64,000 nucleotides of DNA from Brachionus koreanus (GCA_016987375.1 PJRA01000509.1:1026821-1090820), one strand, 5' to 3'. Counted from the first letter of the stretch, positions 22,601-36,149 are shown. A program made the numbers and translations. Notes: generated from the sequence alone by a model not told the origin.

Positions 22601-25600
22601 AAATGTTGAATTTTCTAATTTTAGAACTATTAGATGATCATTTATGCATTGGTCATTTAAATCAGCATAGCCATAATTTTATTGCTTACATTCAATTTTA
22701 CTGATCATCTACATAATTTAATTTTCAAATTTTTATTTAAAAAGCTAATTCTTTAAATATCTATTGAGTTTTGAAAGAATTTTTCTAAAAATATTTTAAT
22801 TTATTTTATCGTCAAGACCTTTCCAGCCATTTATATTGAGTGTAATGAAGCCATTTAATGAATTGCCATTATGCGATTCGAAACATTCTAATTTTAAATA
22901 CCAAAAGCAGCTCAAACAAACTTATTACTTGGAAAACATGATAAAATATCAGAGCCAAAACTTAAATGTATCAACACTGCTAAATCCACATTTAACTGTT
23001 CTTCCATTTAAATTGTTTTTTGAAAATTTGTATAAGTTTAACGAAATAGCGTACAAACTGGACTATTTGATTGATGAATATGACCTATTAGAGAAATCAT
23101 ATATTCTTAAGCAATTAAATTTGGTTATTAAACAAACAGGAATGCTTAATATGAACCGTAATGTTGAAGACTTGGCTTTTTATTCTGCAGATGAAACATC
23201 TTCTATTGAGCAAACGATCAGTATTGAACAATTACATGAGCAAAAATTTTATTTAGCTCTTCTCTACTTGCCTAAATTAATGTTCGATATGAGTGATCCA
23301 AAAAAAAATTTTCTATCGCAGTCTATATGCGTTGGAAATGAATCATATGATTTGATTGTTCAATATTTAATCAATCTATTTGAAAATCCGAACACTTGTG
23401 CCAATTCTTTTTTGTTTTTGTTCAATAAGCTCCCAAAATTTTTGTCCAAAAATGAAATTCAGAAAAGATTTCTTCCAATTTTGCTCTCAGTTCTTAACAT
23501 TGTTGATTTAAATGAAACATTGGGCATAAACTTTCACCGCGATGATGATAAAGTCAAATTTTGCAAACTTTTTGATTACACATTCATAAATGAGCTTAGA
23601 ATTATTTTTGGCTTAGAAGTCTTTTTGAGTCAAATATTTCCATTTCTGATCGAAGCAATTTCAGGCTTTAAAGATTTTGATTTTGAGTCAACTTCAACAA
23701 TAACGGACAACATATCAACTGTCGCATTCAATTGTTTCCAAAGGGTAATTACAACCCTAGGACCAGTTCTAACTTGCAAGTTTTGTTGCAATGATCTATT
23801 TAAAATGCTTGCCATTTGCTATATGAACCAGAAATGCTTGATTCGAATTGAAAATAGTGACAATCCGCTAAATAGTTCTCATCCGGTCGAAGGAGATCGT
23901 TTTGCCAATTTGATTCTGGCATCTCTTAAGACAGTAGCTATGTTTTATGGAGAACAAGTCATAGTAGCTCAATATTTGCCATACGTATCAAACACAGTAA
24001 AATTTTTCATTATTTTAATACCAAATATTGCCCTATTAATTAATTTGTCATTATATCGGGCGTTCAAACAAGAATGTTCAAAAGTTTTTTAAGGTAAAAA
24101 AATATGTCCTCATTGACTGAATTTAACCAAATTTTATACAGTTATTTAATTTCATCTAATAATTGAATAAAATATAAAATCTAAGTTAATACAAATTTTA
24201 GTTACAAAATATTAATCACTTTTTTTTGCTCTTAAAATTACCTATTAGAAATATACATTAACAATGAAAACATTAAAGGACACTCGTCAATTTTAGGTTT
24301 AGGTGCTCCAGATGCCATAATTCTGGAGATTATTGGATTTTATATATTTTTAATTATTAGATGATATTAAATAATTGTACAAAATTTGCTTAAATTCGGT
24401 CAATGAGAGCATGTTTTTTTACCTTAAAAAACTTTTGAACACCCGTTATTTTTGAATTGAATTACTATAATTGACAAAAAATTTTCAATAAATTAACTCT
24501 AGGTACTTCGTTTAATGAAATCTAATGGGTTTAAGGATTAAGCACACATAAAAATCTGATCCACACGCTTCAAGTTATTTTACCCACACATACTAAATCT
24601 TGTAAATACATCCACGGACTATCACACAAGAAAACTGAAAAAAAGACTAGGCCTAAATAAATAATTTTTCTTATCAAAACTTAGGTTCTCTACTAAGCAC
24701 ACTCTATAGTGTGATTTATAGTCCAAAAAATTTTAAAAATTGAAAAAAAAATTGATTAAGTTATGAATTGATGAGATACAATTATGTGTTCGACTCAGTT
24801 AATCTCGGATCAGAGTTGTTCCGAAAGCCAGATCAAAAAGAAGTTGCACAAAAGATTATTTAAATAATTTGACTCAATTTCGGAAAAAAATTATAAATAT
24901 AAAGAAACACAACAAAATTTTTTAAAAAAAATTTAAAACGATAAAATTCTTTTTTCAGTCTTCTGATTATTTGAAAATTAAGTCTGGATGATATAAATAA
25001 TGTTCCCAAATTCATTAATATAATTTTTAAATAATCGCAAACAATATTTTTTATTGTTTCAATAGACATTTTTTACTTTTTGAGAACAAATTTTTTTATA
25101 TATAGAAAAGGTCTCTTTATAGTGACTTTTAACTTGATGATTAATGATAAACAATTATAATTTGTTAGAAAATGAGCGAAATTAGAGATTATTGTTTAAT
25201 AAGCAAAATTAAAAATTGAAATAACTTCTTTACATCTAAAAACATTTTTGAAAGATGTGTCAGCTGGTCACTGAATTTGTTCACATTAAAATTTGATCTT
25301 AAAATTTTATTATAATGAATGAAATACTCCTTTGAAGAATTTCTGAATTTTAAATCATTATAAAAAATTTTTTTTCAATCTAATTTTTTTTTTGCTTTTC
25401 TGGTACAAAATTCAAAATATACACAATTTATAAATTTCTCACAAGAATTCTTATGAAAATATTTAAAAAATAAATATCAAGCTCAAAAGTTGTGGCCATT
25501 TTTACACATTTAATAACTAGTATTTTGTTTAAATTTTTTGGCTGCTTTATTATAAGTGTTGTTTGAATTTTTTTGCCTTTAAAGGATAAATTTTTAAATA

Positions 25601-28600
25601 TTAAAGTTTTTAATTTAGTTATCTGACTTTCAAGAAAATTATATAAATTAGAAAGGTTTTCGTAAAAAACTTATGATTTATTACTCAAACTTTTGGCTAC
25701 TTTTCTAAATAAACTAAATTTGATGAAAAGATTTCCGAGTGTACTAATAGACTTTCAAGTCGTTTGGAGGCTTCATTGTTAGCTGGAATGGTTCTGGTCA
25801 ATTTTTCAATGAACTATTTGGATCTTAAACTTTTGATGGATGAACTTGGCGTAACTAAAAAACAAAAATGAATTTTTAATTTTATCTCTCTTTTCAAGTA
25901 TGTAATAAGTCAAATTTTAATACCAGTGATTAAGATTTACTCTAACATGAAACTAAAATTTCCAAACGGATATTTAATGCGACAGGCATTAGCTTATAAA
26001 GCATTAGATATCATATTAATATTGAGTCTGCGAATAGGACTTGAACAAACACGGATTCTAATGAAAGATGTGCTGAAAATTTTTTTTGACAGCTTTAGTC
26101 AAGTTAGATTTAGTATCATGAATCCAGCTGTAATGCCATCCAAGCCGATTCAAATAAAAAGTGATTCAAAGTATAGCACCAAAGCTTTGTTCATGAAGCC
26201 CCGTGTTTCAATAATGTCTTTCAATCAACGAAGCAATAAGCAAGATCAAATTTCGAGAGAATTGTTGACAAGCGATGAAGATGACTACTTAAAAGTGTCA
26301 ATTGATCTTTCTAATAGTTTGGGTGGAAAAGGCTTTGAATTCAATTCAAGTGGAACCAAATTCAGAACCCAAAGCTTTGGATTATTAAGTTTGAATAATG
26401 AAGAAGATTCTAATCAGCCAAATAATACAGAAACACAAGAGGTTTTATTGGAAAATTCGGTAGAAAATTTAGGCCCTAATGAGGAGATGGTTAATACATT
26501 CAGTTGTGAGTTAGCCCACACGGCCTATATGGGAATTTCAAGACTTACTAGCGGGTAAATAAATAAAATCTTTAATCTAATTCTGAATTTTTTTCATAGA
26601 AATTACATTGATAACATACTTACAAATGGGGATTTGATTCACAAAATGTGTCTTTTAAATGAACAAATATCAAAACAACCAAATAGAACCCAGCCGTTGA
26701 ATATAAAATGTAAAAATTTCTCTATCAATTAAAACCTTAATTTAAAATTTTACTCAATTTTTTTTTAAAATTTTTATTCTATTTGAAAAAGAATTTAATT
26801 TTTTTTGTCCAATAGGAATAAGACAGAATTCTAAGGATTTTCTGAAAATAATCAATTTGTCTAAAAATCAAGCTTAAACAAAAATTTGGTTTTCACTTAC
26901 ATAATTCTAGTGAAATTTGCAGAAATTTTGCACGTATTGCATTGCTAAACAATTAATCCAATGTTTGATTTTTCTTGGAATATTAGGTGTTTATTTTGAA
27001 AAACTTTTTCTCAGAATTGGTGTTATATTAGATTAAAATATAAAAATGGTCTTGTGTAAATAATTTCGGGTGAATCTGATGCCAAAGAAAAAAATGACAA
27101 AATATTTTATTGTCAAAAAATTTTTTAAGATAATAATACTAAATTGATTTATTGTTAATTTTTAAAATAGGAAATTAATTAAAAAAATAATGATAAAGTA
27201 ACTTAAATGAATAATAATTATCGTTGTTTGAAAAATATTTATTTTAAATTCAAATAATGCATCTTGGTCATCATTTATTAATCTTTCAGAATCAAACCAA
27301 TACACGTATGGATATTGATTAAACTGACAAAGTGTAAGCAAATCGTTATCAGTGTTGTTTGAATCTTTTTATTGCTCTTGGATTACCACTAAACTCGATT
27401 CTTTATCCTATTTTTTATTAACTATCTCGTATCTTTACATTAAATTGACTTTTGTTTCTCTATTTAAGAAAGGAGAATAGATTTCTTATTTTATTGTATT
27501 TAAACTGTTTTAAGTAATCAAGTACAGACAAATTAAATAAAAGCCCTAGAGATTTAATTTTTCAAATTTAAATTTGATTTTATATCAAGCAAGAGAATCA
27601 GAGTCGAAAAGTATAACTGGAATCAGCATAACAAGTCTTCAGAGTCAAAGAACTAGATTTTCAAGTTCTCAAAGCACATCATACGGATCATCATTTAGTG
27701 AACATGTTAGTATAAGTGGCAACCAAATTCAAATAAATTCAGATGATCTAAGTCCGAATCGGGAAGATTCAAAGCTTTCACTTGCACACAACAAGTTTAC
27801 ACTTAAATTTAGCGAAAACGATTTAAAAGAGTAAAACATCAAATTAAATTATACCGTATTTCCTCGTTTGATTATGATGTATCTCAAGCTAAGACACGTT
27901 TCTGAACCATGTATCAAATTACATCTCACCCAAGCAATAATATTTTTAATTATAAACGCATGGTCTATTAGCATTAACCTGTGTTTAAATCCACATTAGA
28001 CTCTGAAATTATTGATTAATTAAAAATACTTTTCTATCCACCAGATGTATTTTGGTGGATGGCCCAAAAGCGTGTATTAGCTTGAGATACTGCATAAACA
28101 AACGAGGAAATAAGTTACTTTTCCTAAACTAAATTATTAATTAAAGTCATAAATCGAAATTGGACACTTCAAGACACCTGAGCGAGAATTGGTTGGCTTA
28201 TTGGGAAAATGAGATTCGGTCAAGTTCCAAAGGAAATTTGTTTGATTTTAAGCATATTGGTCTTCTTACTCTATCTGGACATACTAACACAGTTAAGTGC
28301 ATTTATTCATTAGATAATGAATCATCGTTTATTAGCGGAAGCAAAGATAAAACAGTTAAATTATGGTCGCTTAAACTTCATGGAGGAAATAAGAAAAATC
28401 AGCAAACATGCCAATGGACTTATAGCAATCACAAAAAGCCAGTAAACAGCTTACTATTTTTGGAAAGTTTAAGATTGTGTGTTTCATGTGACGGTTCAGT
28501 ACATATTTGGAATCCTTTTGCTGGAAAAAAAGTGTTTCAGTTTGACAACCCTATAGTAACTTGCATGTCAAATTTGAGTTCACCGTCAAGCTCTTTTGTG

Positions 28601-29210
28601 GTGGCCACAGTAGATAATCTGGTTAGGTTTATAGATTTGAGGACAAAATCGTATGCGTACGAGTTGAAAACTTGTTATGCTCCATCCGGCTCTATTAAAA
28701 GTATTTCGACTACGGACAATTTGCTCCTTGTTGGTTTTTCCACTGGATTAATGAGTTTAATTGACATGAGAACTGGTTGGATCCAAGAGTCATGCAAAAG
28801 TTTAGATAATGAAATTCTGAACTTAAAATTTTATTCTAATGATCGATTTTTGTGTTCTTATAGTGACGGTACAATAACTTTATCTTCAATAAAAGACAAA
28901 GTTCAAGTTCAAAATATTATCAAGTGCTACAATGAACCAGTGCCTTTCATTAGTGTTAATAAAAATCAATTAATAACGTCGACAGCCTCGAATAAAATCG
29001 GAATACATTCAAACATTGATGGACCGAGTCAAGTAAATGATTTTTTTGATTTTCTTGATTCAAAATAATTTTTTTCATAAGATTCCTTTTTCTGTGAATA
29101 AACTACAACCAGACATTTTCAAAGGTGTCATAACAAGTCAGACTTATTTGCCTCTAAATCGATTGTTATTACTTGGTTCAGATAGTGGTGATATTAAATT
29201 AATTTGTTGA
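19645..29210 (+). CDS. WDR81: WDR81, BEACH-domain and WD40-repeat protein, 5' exon not found
   Basis: WDR81 works with WDR91 on endosome maturation and also in aggrephagy. Nine exons: 19645-20924, 20980-21309, 22817-23996, 25731-25850, 25899-26554, 26600-26709, 27590-27830, 28147-29032 and 29082-29210. All have GT..AG ends and consistent phases, giving 1643 residues visible against about 1941 in human. The first exon holds the BEACH domain (FRDLTQSKFRLNKGD, WTPEECIPEFYYD, LHHWIDLVFGFKLSG). The middle exons match the helical region (AQYLPYVSN, SSRLEASLLAG). The last two carry the WD40 propeller (ENWLAYWENEI, SGSKDKTVKLW, ending LLLLGSDSGDIKLIC). The acceptor at 25731 could instead be 9 bp downstream. 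The true start is missing; the first exon opens at an acceptor. Introns of 1507, 1734 and 316 bp each contain a foldback element. Confidence 0.93.
21404..21573. mobile_element. Short foldback element in WDR81 intron
   Basis: Inverted arms 21404-21433 and 21544-21573 match at 25 of 30 positions (TGGTGTTATAGAGTAA type). The 110-bp spacer is A+T rich. It is probably a decayed MITE. It shares no obvious arm sequence with the other foldbacks in the window. Confidence 0.5.
24057..24445. mobile_element. Long-armed foldback/MITE in WDR81 intron
   Basis: The left end (24057 on, CGGGCGTTCAAA then GTTCAAAAGTTTTTTAAGGT) and the right end (to 24445, ACCTTAAAAAACTTTTGAAC then ACCCG) are inverted copies over roughly 125 bases each, well preserved. 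They cover nearly the whole 389-bp element apart from a short centre. Left and right flanks both contain TTAT, a possible target duplication. There is no reading frame for a transposase. It lies just 3' of the WDR81 donor at 23997. Confidence 0.75.
27859..28110. mobile_element. Tc1/mariner-type MITE in WDR81 intron
   Basis: About 57-base imperfect terminal inverted repeats start TTTCCTCGTTTG on both ends and share an internal GTATCTCAAGCTAA. The element is flanked on each side by TA, the duplication produced by Tc1/mariner transposases. At 252 bp with no coding capacity it is non-autonomous. It occupies most of the 316-bp intron between two WDR81 exons. Confidence 0.8.
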
Positions 29211-32200
29211 TTTAGATATAAATTTTATTTCGAAATTTTAATTTATTTTTTTATTTTAATTTTATTATTTTCCTGATTTTTAACTCATTTTATTTATTAC
29301 AAAAAAAATAATTAATTAATCAAAAATAGGTTTAAGAAATATATTTCTTAAAATATGATATTTTTTTTTCCATCAGATAGACCAAACTAATTCAGAGATT
29401 AAGACTAATAATATTACATTTTTTTTTAAATTGATTGATAAAATAAAACATGACTTTTTAATCAAAAAATTCTGTTTCTTTGAGTATATAGTTGATTTTA
29501 ATTATCATTATTTGTTTTCAATTGAAACCATTCACTCGATGATAAAATTTAAAATTGTTAATAAAATATTAGTTGATTGACTCATAAAATAGCACTTTAT
29601 TTTTAATTATTTATTTAATTAAAGTTTAAGTCCCATGGAAAAATTTAAATATGATTTTATAAAAAATTTAAAATATTCAAAATATATAAAAGATTCAAAA
29701 TATTCTATTTCTGTTAAAAAAATTTACTAATTAATTTTCAGAACTTAATTGTTTTGTTTAGTTTAGTTTACTGAGTAAATATAAATGGCACAGTAGATGA
29801 CATACATCGTTGTTTACAGTACTTTGTCTTTGAATTACTTTATAAATATATCAAGTTTTTATATTATAGACTGTTTTTTACGTATCTGTTGAGTAAATTT
29901 TGGTCAAATTTTATTCCAAAAAAAACTGGACAGTCAGTGTAGGGTATTTGCATGCTAAAAAATTTTAAGCTTGGCTTTTAGCATTCTATTCTGAACGCTT
30001 TTTGAAGCCAAGTTGTTAGTTTTTTCAATTATCTAATCCATTAAGTATTTCTTGTGACAGATTACTTTTAGATCTTATTGAATCAAACTTATTTTATTAT
30101 TTGAAAAATAAACTTGAGAATTTCCCGCACTTACCCGAACGACAACAGCCTTCTTTTCAGTCCCCTTGCTTATGTTTGTTATTTAATATATAAACAAAAA
30201 TTAAAATAATATAATTTAGAAGTGTTTGAAAATCTAAGATTAAAAATTCAATTTGACTAATTTTTCAATTGAATTTAACTTAAATTAAAAGCGTCTTCAT
30301 TTTTTCGAAAATTTAAATATCTGCAAATAAAATACCAAGATTTTGAAATAATCTTTTGAAGCAAATTAAGTGGATGTGGGAAATTCATATTTTTTATAAT
30401 ACTTCTAGCAAAATCTGATTTTATTAAATATCGATTCAATTACATTTAGGTTAAATCTTTAATTTTAAAATTGCTTTCAAACTTTTTGAACTTAGAATAT
30501 AATTAAAATAATATTTTGATGCTTTATACCAAACAATCTTGACAAGTAAATTAATTTAATTTTATTAGGTTAATTTTATTCATCTTAACTTACAATTCTA
30601 CAATTTTCACTGTTAGACTATTTTTGAAATTTGATTTCATTTAAAAATTAACATCTTGTAACGTATGAATTTAATTCTTTAAAATTCTTAAGTATGAATT
30701 ATTTAATTTGTTTTTATTAAATAGGTATTTATTAATTCAGTAGTTTTTTTTATTTAGATAGCTTCAATTGAATACTTCAGTTGAAAAACCTTTAACAAAA
30801 TTTTATTATATTTAAATTTGAAAGGTTAAAAAGTTAAAAGAATTTTCAAATAAAAATGGAATGAAATTGGGCATTTTAAAAATTTTGGAGCTATATAAGA
30901 GCAAATGTGCAATGGTGCCATCAATCAAAACTCGAAAGCTAGCTTCTTTTTTATTAATTAACTATTTACTAAATAGCAGAAAATTTTTATTTAGAACCTT
31001 TTTAAAATAATTGTTGTACAATTAGATTTATTTCTCAAATCAATAATTTTAATTTAATAAAACGTTTAAATCTTAAAACATCCAAAAAATATAAAATTGC
31101 TCATAAAATTAGCAAGAACAATTTTTTAAAAAATTTTTTTAGATTATTTGTTTATAAAATCTAATTTAAGGTTTTCTTAAATTTATTTACATCATTTCAA
31201 ATTTGATATGAACGCTGATCACTGAATTTATCAGCGTCAAAAAATTCCTATTTTTTATTTAAAAAACTGACCAAATTTTCAAATTTACCAATTGATTTAT
31301 TTACTTTTAATTTTTAGTGTTTCCTTTCAATTGATTTCTCCAAAAATTCATAAAAATAATTAATTTAATATTAAAGTTTAAATTAATTAATATTTGCTGT
31401 CTTAAGGTAACAGTTAAATACAAAAATATTTTGATTGCCTGGGTTTTTTTTTTTACTACTTAAAACTATTAATTAATTTATTAGATGATATTGAAAAAAG
31501 CATCTGCATCGGCTAGAAAAACTTAAATTATTTAAATTAAGTTTGGGTTGAGCCAACAAAAAAATTAAAATTTGAATAGAACGTTTGAATATTATTAATT
31601 CAAATTAATCTGTATCCACATCATCATAATCTTTTTTTGAAGATACTTTTGTATCAGCATTTGATAGCTTCATCTAATGTTAAATTATTTCAAATGTCAA
31701 CAACTCTTTCAAAAAAATATTTTTTGTTGCCTGAAAGTTTATTTAAAATTCTTTTCTAAAAACTTAATGCTAGTTATTCAATTTTTAAATAAGAATGTTT
31801 TGACTGGGCTTTAATTTTATTTTCTATTTTTTTTATTTTGTTCCTTTTTTTAATTTGAATTGGAAGAGCTGAATCAACTAGGCCACAATTTATATAGATG
31901 ATTTATTATTTAAGATTAATAGATATAAGATCAACATAAAATTTATAGAAAAATTGAATGATTCTAGAAAGATTCAACTTTTAGAATTAATCAAAAAATT
32001 ATTTGGAATAAAGATAATTTCACTTTTTTTTATTTTTCTTTAGAGTTAAGTTGTTTATGGACATTCAAATTCAATCAAATATAAGTTATTTTTTATTTCT
32101 ATAATAAAATAAAAACATGCTATTTATATGGAATATTTTGCTTCAAATGAAATGAATTCAAAATTGCCTTTATTTCTGAGAGTAGTGAGCAAATGTTTAC

Positions 32201-34982
32201 AGTAATTTTAAAATTTAGAAATTTTTTTACAAATAAATTGAAGCAAATAAAAATAATTTGAAAATCTGACTTAAAAATTAATATTACTGTTAATCTTAAT
32301 TTTTTTCATAGTTCATAGGCTAAACTTTTTCTTCAAGTCATTGAGATTTAGCGATCGACAATTTGCTCCGATTAGTGTTTTTTTTAACGCTCCACATAAA
32401 ACAAAAAAAACTAATTTCCTAATCCGACGAATGAAAATATTATTTTATTTATTGAGAAATAGAACAATACGCATATGAAGTAAAAACACAAATTTGATTA
32501 GTTTTGAAAAAAAAAATATTTCAATAATCTCTTTCGAGAAAAATTTCAGCTTTTGTTATTCTAAAACTTTATTAGTTTAAATCTAATACTAAGACCGTAA
32601 GGTAGCGCTAGGCATGAACTCTCAAAATTTGAATTCGATTAGAAGAATTTTCACTTTCAATATTGTTTTAATTAATTATTTATCGAGTTTAACACTTTAA
32701 GACGTTCTCGAAGAGAAAGAGAGAACATAAGAAAAATATTTCAAGTTTATTTTAGTTGAAACAATAACAAACAAAACTTGTTATTTAATTGATCATCAAG
32801 CAAGAAATAACAATTTAATTTAAATTTATAAAGTAATTATTTATTTCGATTATTTGCAATATTTTTTTCAAAGCTTACTATTTTTCTCTTTTGGAAATTT
32901 TGTTTTTTACTATTCAAACAAAATCGATCAATAAAAGAAAAATATTAAAAAACTAAAACTTTATTTGTTAAAATAAAATCGATTTTGAAAATATTTTTTA
33001 TTAAATATTTCATTCAGGAACTAGACATGTTTTTGAACGAATCAGAGATTTGTCTATATGATGGTGTAGTTTCAAAAAATCAAATATAAAGAGCTCAATA
33101 TTTTTTTTTAGTTTAGGACTTAAAAAATAAGATAATAATTTTTTTCCTGAAGACTGAGAGTGTTCATTTTTAAATGCTCTCAATTAGAGCTTTAATTCAA
33201 TCTGATAAATGAAAAATTTTATTTTATTTAAATTGATAAAAGCTTTTAAAAGCATATAAATTTAATTAGAATTAGCAATTTTTTTTCGAAAAATAATTTA
33301 ATCATTAGGTGAAAACTTATTTAAAAGCACAAAAACTAAGCAAAATATTATGACGCATTGCAAAAATATTTTTTTTTAATTTAAATTTAAGTTTAATATT
33401 ATTTTTTTTCTGAGGTGAGACAAACAAGAAAGATAAAACATTATTTTATTTCAAATGCCAGTGAATCAAAGCAAATTTATCTCTTTTGTAGTAGCTGTCT
33501 CACGCTGTAACACTTAAAAACCGAGTTTTTGTGATTTATTGGACCTTATCTTTTTACTTTTTCCACGAAAATAAGCACATTTTTAATTACAAAATTTAAA
33601 TAATTTAGATATTTTTTTAATTTTAGTTTTCTGAATGAAAAAAAGAAATTCAAAAATCATTTAGTTTATTCAAGTAAAAACAGAGAGACGATGTAACATA
33701 TAACCCCCGATACAAACCCTCTCGGGTTTGAATATGTAGTAGTTGTAGTAGTAGTAGTAATTCTTCCTGCGACGGTTAACATGTAGAGTGTCTGAGACCA
33801 TCACCGCCGACTGGCCGTGTAGAACTATAGCAGCCAATTCTATTGAATTTATATAAACCTTTTTTATAACTAGCATTTGACATAGATTTCACCACATTTT
33901 CTGGCTACTTATTCCAATGCGAAATTACTCTGTTTGAGAAAAAAACATGTCTGCCACTTAGTGCAGCTGCAAAATCGTTTCTAATTTTTCTATTTCCTCA
34001 TATTAATAAATAAAATACTAAAATACTCGTTTTTTTTATTTAAGTTTTTTTATCTAAGTAGAAAATATCCAAAATGAAGAATGCCAGTAGAAAAAAACGT
34101 GTGTGAACATGTATTTTTTAATTTTTTTTATTAATTTATCTCAAAAAGCGCCTCTTGTATGATAAAAAATAAAAAAAAAAATTTTAATTTTTTATTTTTT
34201 AAATGTAACTATCAAGTGACTTAATTTAAGATAAATGTCATATTAGTATGTGTGAGTGTAGTTTTTTAAAGTTTTACTGGATAGTTCGTATTTTTAAATT
34301 GTAAATATGCCAAGACAAAAGAATTGTGTGTGTTTTGAAGAGTATAGTTAGCATCGAAGCAAAGAACTGAAAACGTTCATAGTTAGAAGAAATTTGTGAA
34401 TAGGTCCAAGGTGAAATATAAATAGAGCAAAGTGGTGTTTGCGTTAGTGATGAGTCGAGCATCGAGGGTATCAAAAGTGTAGTGTTACATCTAATAGCCT
34501 TATGAGTGTTCATTTTCTTAGCAGAAACCTTTAGACAGAAACAATTTTCAAGACTTAGAAAAAGTTAATATTTTATTATTCTAATTTTCAATATTTTGCA
34601 TTAGCTAAAAAAATAAACAAATGCGATAAAAATTGAAATTCTTTAAAACAATAATTTCTGAAACTAATACTTTTTAAACATAAGGTAAATCAGAGGGAGA
34701 GAATTAATTCTAAAACAATATTTTATTGGTTTCTGTGCATAGAAATAAAAAAAAGAAAGAAAAAGAGTGAAAAATTCCATTTAGAAAAATAAAAAATATT
34801 TTACTTAGACATATAAAAATTGCCAACGAATCACAATATTTTTGTTTAAAACTCAAACCAATAAACTAGTTCAGCCAATAAAAAATATTGTTTATCTTTT
34901 ATACAAATTATATTTTTGCTAAGAAGTATATTTAAAACTTATTTTTCTAATCAATATATTTTAGAACTGAGCAAAATAAAAA
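29211..34982. other. 5.8-kb non-coding region upstream of the forkhead gene
   Basis: Very A+T rich, with no exon of any recognised gene on either strand. It contains short hairpins (for example ACGCTGAT..ATCAGCGT near 31208-31233) and one G+C-richer island at about 33685-33845, listed separately. A long empty flank is usual for developmental transcription-factor genes, so cis-regulatory elements are plausible but not visible by eye. Confidence 0.6.
33685..33845. repeat. G+C-richer island with GTA microsatellite and hairpin
   Basis: A sharp compositional island in A+T-rich sequence. It contains the hairpin AAACCCTCTCGGGTTT (33714-33729), then a GTA/GTT trinucleotide run (about 33736-33760), then mixed sequence ending near CAGCCAATTC. 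A minus-strand frame reads through it with a tyrosine run from the microsatellite. It resembles the 3' end of a non-LTR retrotransposon, but I cannot name a family. Confidence 0.4.
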
Positions 34983-36149
34983 ATGTCTAATAGCACAAAC
35001 TTGGGAATAAACCCGTATCAATTGAATTATATTCGCGCAGTGCAGATGGCCGCACTGGCGGCCTCAACACCCCATCAGCCACCAGAGCTAATGACCAACT
35101 TGTACTTGAACATGTCGAGCACAGTGACCAAAGCGTCGCCTAGTTCTTCGTCTTGCTCTTCGCCATACCAGTCATCCTCTAGTCAGCACCAAAAACCTCC
35201 CTATTCATACATAGCCCTGATTGCCATGGCAATCAAAAACGCGCCTGACCACAAAATAACTTTGAACGGAATATACCAGTTTATCATGGAACGGTTTCCC
35301 TACTATCACGAAAATAGACAAGGATGGCAAAATTCGATCCGGCACAATTTATCATTGAACGACTGCTTTGTAAAAGTCAACCGGGAGAAAGGCAAGCCTG
35401 GCAAAGGAAACTATTGGACTTTGGACTCAAAATGCGAGGAGATGTTCGAGAATGGAAATTACAGACGACGAAAGCGAAGACCAAAGCAACAGATTAAAGA
35501 AGACGCTGACTTAGACGATGGTGTATCGAAAAAAATTAAATTAGACGACGATGAAGACAAATATTCGCTGTGTACTTCATCGATTAGCTCGTCGGCATCG
35601 ACCAGATCGAGATCGCGTTCCAGCTCTGTGTCGTCGCTCGATTCTTCTGCATCCACTTCATTTAAAAAGAGAAAATTAAAAAAAAAGAAACACGTGGGAA
35701 AAGAAATTGAAAAATCAGCCGAGAAAAATTTAAATTCAACTGCTTCTTCGGGCACCGGCTCGTCTTTGGATTCGACTCGGTCCAATTTTTCAATAGACAA
35801 TCTCATGAATCATGAAGAGGAAAAAAATCCTAGCAAAAGAAACAAAACACCACCGTGTTTGGAAAATTTGCCCATACCACCGCAAATAGTCAGCGCGGTT
35901 CCGCCTCCTCCGGCCAAAAATAAGCTAGAATTGACACCATCAAACAATGGTATAGGCAACTATCAAGCAGCTATGACTGCAGCCTTATTTAACTCTAGCA
36001 CAGCAGCGGCTCTTGCGCCTTTTTTAGTCAATCAAAATCATTTGTTTAACACTCTAGCACAACCCAGTCCGTACATGAATCAGTTAGCTATGTGTGCCAA
36101 TTTGAACAATCTAAATTCGTTCAATTCAACTACATCTGGCAAAAATTGA
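34983..36149 (+). CDS. foxl1: Forkhead transcription factor, FoxL1 class
   Basis: A single-exon, 388-residue nuclear DNA-binding protein. The forkhead domain spans residues 71-168, from [20 protein letters not shown] to the basic RRRKRRPK wing. [20 protein letters not shown] and [15 protein letters not shown] favour FoxL1 over FoxC, whose equivalents are SLNECFVKVPRDDKKPGKG and MFENGSFLRRRRR. Residues 269-275 (FSIDNLM) are an eh1 motif, the Groucho-binding repression signal, so it probably acts at least partly as a repressor. The rest is serine-rich and acidic/basic low complexity with an alanine-rich patch near the C-terminus. The ATG at 34983 is preceded by AAAA and an in-frame stop. The gene stands alone between long non-coding flanks. 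Confidence 0.93.
   Translation: MSNSTNLGINPYQLNYIRAVQMAALAASTPHQPPELMTNLYLNMSSTVTKASPSSSSCSSPYQSSSSQHQKPPYSYIALIAMAIKNAPDHKITLNGIYQFIMERFPYYHENRQGWQNSIRHNLSLNDCFVKVNREKGKPGKGNYWTLDSKCEEMFENGNYRRRKRRPKQQIKEDADLDDGVSKKIKLDDDEDKYSLCTSSISSSASTRSRSRSSSVSSLDSSASTSFKKRKLKKKKHVGKEIEKSAEKNLNSTASSGTGSSLDSTRSNFSIDNLMNHEEEKNPSKRNKTPPCLENLPIPPQIVSAVPPPPAKNKLELTPSNNGIGNYQAAMTAALFNSSTAAALAPFLVNQNHLFNTLAQPSPYMNQLAMCANLNNLNSFNSTTSGKN

Noticed and set aside
24003..24092. Extension of the WDR81 frame beyond 23996
   Set aside because: It reads through a donor (GTAAAA) into a foldback element. The conserved WDR81 sequence resumes at 25731.
35459..35806. 115-codon frame antisense to the forkhead gene
   Set aside because: A shadow of the serine-rich coding region; no start context or independent protein character.
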